A stretch of 64,000 nucleotides of DNA from Paraburkholderia metrosideri (GTDB taxonomy: Bacteria; Pseudomonadota; Gammaproteobacteria; Burkholderiales; Burkholderiaceae): the NCBI RefSeq assembly GCF_904848625.1, contig NZ_CAJHCP010000002.1, forward strand, positions 372,001-436,000, written 5' to 3'. This document shows positions 61,748 through 64,000 of this stretch, piece by piece. The notes beneath the pieces were generated by a model. The model had not been told where the DNA came from and made no database searches. It was given only the letters and a program-made list of their open reading frames with translations. Both the position numbers and the translations under genes were made by a program. Positions within the stretch are counted from its first letter, which is position 1. The number at the start of each line of letters is the position of its first letter.

Positions 61748-63157
61748 ATGCAGGCTCATAACCCAATACCCAATCCGTCGGCGCAGCAGACGCGGCGCGC
61801 GACAGCCAGCGGCTGGATCGGCTCGGCGCTCGAATACTACGATTTCTTCATCTACGCGCAGGCCGCGGCGATGGTGTTCCCGCAGCTATTCTTTCCGGCG
61901 GGCAACCCGAAACTCGCGATTGTCGCGTCGCTCGCGACTTATGGCGTCGGCTATGTCGCGCGACCGATCGGCGGTTTCGTGCTGGGCCGGCGCGGCGACA
62001 CGCACGGTCGCAAGCATCTGCTCCTGCTGTGCATGTTCCTGATGGGTATCTCGACATTCGCGGTCGGACTGCTGCCGACTTACCATCAGGTCGGCGTTCT
62101 TGCGCCGATCGCGCTCGTCCTGCTGCGCCTCGTCCAGGGCTTCGCGGTGGCGGGAGAAATCTCCGGGGCCAGTTCGATGATTCTCGAACAGGCTCCGTTC
62201 GGCCAACGCGGCTTTTACGCAAGCTTCGCGTTGCAGGGCACGCAGGCCGGGCAGATCTTTGCCGCAGCCATCTTCATGCCGCTCGCCTATTACATGCCGG
62301 CTGATCAGTTCGCGGCATGGGGCTGGCGCATTCCGTTCCTGCTGAGTGCACTCGTGCTCGCAGCCGGTTTCGTGATCCGCCGCAAGGTGTCGGAATCGCC
62401 GGCGTTCATCCAGGAGGACGCGAACGGCGCGGTGCCTGCGTCGCCGATCGCTGTCGCGCTGCGCGAAAACTGGCGCGATATCGTGCGCATCGCGATTATG
62501 GCGCTCGCTGCCGTCATCGCGATGGTCGCAACGATTTTCGGCGCGGCGTACGCGGTGCAGCCGTCGTATGGCATCGGCTTTCACGCGAATACCTATCTCG
62601 TGATCCCGCTCGTCGGCAACCTCGTCGCCGTGCTCGTGATTCCGTTTGTCGGCAAGCTGTCCGATCGAATCGGGCGACGCATTCCCGTGGTGGTCGGCTC
62701 GCTCGGCGCGGGCTTGCTGTCGTACGTGTACCTGTATGCAATCGCCTCGAAAAACGCACCCGTTGCGATCGTCACGTCGGTGCTGATGTGGGGGGTGATT
62801 TATCAAGGCTTCAATGCGGTGTTTCCGAGTTTCATGCCAGAGTTGTTCCCGACCCGCACGCGAGTGTCGGCCATGTCGATCGGACAGAACATCGGGATGG
62901 CGTTGACGGCGCTGCTGCCGTCGCTGTTCGCGGCGATGGCGCCGCCCGGAACGAAAGACATCCCGTTTGTGATCGGCACGGCGACGCTCGTGATTTCTGG
63001 CTTCGCGGCGCTGGCTGCGTGGACTGCGCGGGAAACTTATCGGACGCCGCTTGACGAACTCGGCGCGCCAACCCGGTCATCGGGTGTGCCGTCGACGCGT
63101 GCAGCGGTAGGTGGCGAGGCTGCCGAGCGCGCGGCTGCTGTTACCCGGTCACGCTGA
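61748..63157 (+). CDS. MFS transporter, metabolite:H+ symporter (MHS, ShiA-like)
   Basis: Uptake transporter of 469 residues with 12 predicted helices. MHS hallmarks are the start SGWIGSALEYYDFFIYAQAA, the RPIGGFVLGRRGDTHGRK loop and GFAVAGEISGASSMI. The group includes the shikimate carrier ShiA and carriers for other organic acids. AGGAG precedes the ATG. It follows the shikimate-dehydrogenase-like gene and probably imports its substrate. The last ~30 residues are a loose Ala/Arg tail. Confidence 0.92.
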   Translation: MQAHNPIPNPSAQQTRRATASGWIGSALEYYDFFIYAQAAAMVFPQLFFPAGNPKLAIVASLATYGVGYVARPIGGFVLGRRGDTHGRKHLLLLCMFLMGISTFAVGLLPTYHQVGVLAPIALVLLRLVQGFAVAGEISGASSMILEQAPFGQRGFYASFALQGTQAGQIFAAAIFMPLAYYMPADQFAAWGWRIPFLLSALVLAAGFVIRRKVSESPAFIQEDANGAVPASPIAVALRENWRDIVRIAIMALAAVIAMVATIFGAAYAVQPSYGIGFHANTYLVIPLVGNLVAVLVIPFVGKLSDRIGRRIPVVVGSLGAGLLSYVYLYAIASKNAPVAIVTSVLMWGVIYQGFNAVFPSFMPELFPTRTRVSAMSIGQNIGMALTALLPSLFAAMAPPGTKDIPFVIGTATLVISGFAALAAWTARETYRTPLDELGAPTRSSGVPSTRAAVGGEAAERAAAVTRSR

Positions 63158-63284
63158 CGGAGGCGATGATTGCCAACCCGCATGCGCAGCCATAGCGGGA
63201 TCGGCGCATGAGAAGAGGGCATGGCGCCGGGTCTCGCGCGGCCATGCTTCATCGGGCGATGTTGCTTGAGACGTGTAGAGCGGT

Positions 63285-63340
63285 AAGGCCGGCTATGTTC
63301 GCGGGTGTTGATGCGCGAACGGGAGCCGGCCTTTTCTTTT
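63285..63340 (+). terminator. Intrinsic terminator after the MHS transporter
   Basis: AAGGCCGGCT (63285-63294) pairs with AGCCGGCCTT (63324-63333), with an inner GTTCGCG/CGCGAAC stem, followed by TTCTTTT. Apart from this and the next promoter, 63158-63496 holds no gene. Confidence 0.8.
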
Positions 63341-63460
63341 AGCAGAGGCGTCCCGGCGGTACGCGCCCACGAAGGGCGCGTGACATCCCGCTGCTACGGC
63401 GGTGGCGTGGCCGGGGGAGTCAGTTGAATGCTCCACTGACCTCCGCACGAAAACCGCTCC

Positions 63461-63489
63461 TTGATTTATTGAACGGATAGTCATAATAT
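63461..63489 (+). promoter_or_regulatory. Promoter of the right-end TetR gene
   Basis: TTGATT (63461-63466) and TAATAT (63484-63489) with a 17-nt spacer. The expected start site is at about 63496-63497, the first base of the ATG, so the mRNA may be leaderless. Confidence 0.6.
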
Positions 63490-63496
63490 CCGACAC

Positions 63497-64000
63497 ATGA
63501 AGCAATCCGGCAATCCGAAGCAATCCATCAAAAAAGCGGGTGAAGTGTGCTCCCGGGGGCGCCCGCGCGAGTTCGATACCAATACCGTATTGACCAGCGC
63601 GAGCCAGGTGTTCTGGAGCCACGGCTACCACGCCACGTCGATCGACGACCTGTGCAAGGCCACCGGCCTCCTGCGCGGCAGTCTGTATGGCGTGTTCGGC
63701 GACAAGCACGGCATCATGCTGGCCGCGCTGGATCACTATGCCGAAGGCTCGGTTGCGCGGCTTGCCGAACGATTGAACGCGCCGGTACCGGCGGAGGAAT
63801 CGCTGCGTAACGCGCTGCTGCATTACGCGCGAGTCGCATGCGCGTTGACCGGCGAGCGGAGCTGTTTCATCACGAATACCACGCTGGAAATGCAGCCTGA
63901 CGACGAAGAACTGCGCACGCGCGTCGCGGCCATTCAACGCCGTATGGCGACGTTGCTCGCGGCATCCGTGATCCGCGGGCAGGCGAGCGGCGCATTCAAT
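63497..64000 (+). CDS. TetR family regulator (3' end outside the window)
   Basis: The first 168 codons of a TetR-type regulator. After a basic N-terminal tail the HTH reads ATSIDDLCKATGLLRGSLYG, with FGDKHGIMLAAL after it, as in the TetR group with a C-terminal LmrA/YxaF-like domain. No ribosome site precedes the ATG, which fits a leaderless start. The gene continues past 64000. Confidence 0.9.
   Translation, partial: MKQSGNPKQSIKKAGEVCSRGRPREFDTNTVLTSASQVFWSHGYHATSIDDLCKATGLLRGSLYGVFGDKHGIMLAALDHYAEGSVARLAERLNAPVPAEESLRNALLHYARVACALTGERSCFITNTTLEMQPDDEELRTRVAAIQRRMATLLAASVIRGQASGAFN

Noticed and set aside
1..64000. Search for tRNA, rRNA, transposase, integrase or phage genes
   Set aside because: No cloverleaf T-loop signature, rRNA segment or mobile-element protein motif was recognised by reading; a covariance-model scan would be needed to exclude small RNA genes fully.

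Overview
The window is 64 kb of GC-rich DNA, packed with genes on both strands. It reads as a Burkholderiaceae replicon, most likely Paraburkholderia or Burkholderia. The reasons are two small DUF4148 exported proteins, two DUF3331 proteins, a Burkholderia-type porin remnant, a MexEF-OprN/CeoAB-like pump with LysR and hydrolase neighbours, and many RND/MFS pumps and one-component regulators. No rRNA, tRNA, CRISPR array, transposase or integrase was seen. The accessory mix suggests a secondary chromosome or megaplasmid (inference).

Left part (1-26 kb): an AraC regulator, a DHA2 drug exporter, an esterase, a stand-alone MreB paralogue, citrate synthase (gltA) and a glycogen-debranching-type glucosidase. 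Next come an SDR oxidoreductase under a divergent TetR regulator with two clear operators, and an overlapping pair of unknown membrane and exported proteins. A two-component system (OmpR-type regulator and HAMP kinase) follows, with a third protein that looks like an OmpR regulator whose receiver has lost its phosphoacceptor. It sits directly upstream of a complete RND efflux operon (pump, adaptor, outer-membrane lipoprotein). An 18-nt box in front of this operon recurs upstream of a nearby exported ABM-domain protein, which suggests one regulon.

Middle part (26-38.5 kb): a zone of gene decay. It holds the tail of an outer-membrane factor, the tail of a MerR regulator beside an intact cation-diffusion transporter, a frameshifted LysR gene, a frameshifted and truncated adenosine-deaminase-like gene, a broken MFS gene, the C-terminal third of EgtD and a porin fragment. 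Intact genes between them (glutathione S-transferase, epoxide hydrolase, DHA2 exporter, LysR, DUF3331) point to detoxification.

Right-middle part (38.5-54 kb): a MexEF-OprN/CeoAB-OpcM-like pump operon with an alpha/beta hydrolase and a LysR regulator, a ChaC-type gamma-glutamylcyclotransferase and a second DUF3331 protein. A FixL-like kinase with a KdpD-type membrane domain is followed by a receiver-only protein and a convergent FixJ-type regulator. Three copies of TATAC-N4-GTATA lie in front of the kinase and the receiver gene. An AraC regulator and a second gamma-glutamylcyclotransferase close this part.

Right part (54-64 kb): an RpiR regulator, a C45-family (penicillin-acyltransferase-like) Ntn hydrolase, a class III aminotransferase and a carboxymuconolactone-decarboxylase-like protein look like a catabolic unit. 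The regulator gene and the hydrolase gene share a 13-nt operator-like sequence. Then come a DUF4148 protein, an OsmC peroxiredoxin, and an IclR regulator divergent from a shikimate-dehydrogenase-like gene and an MHS-type transporter, with a perfect 17-bp palindrome between them. A TetR gene runs off the right end.
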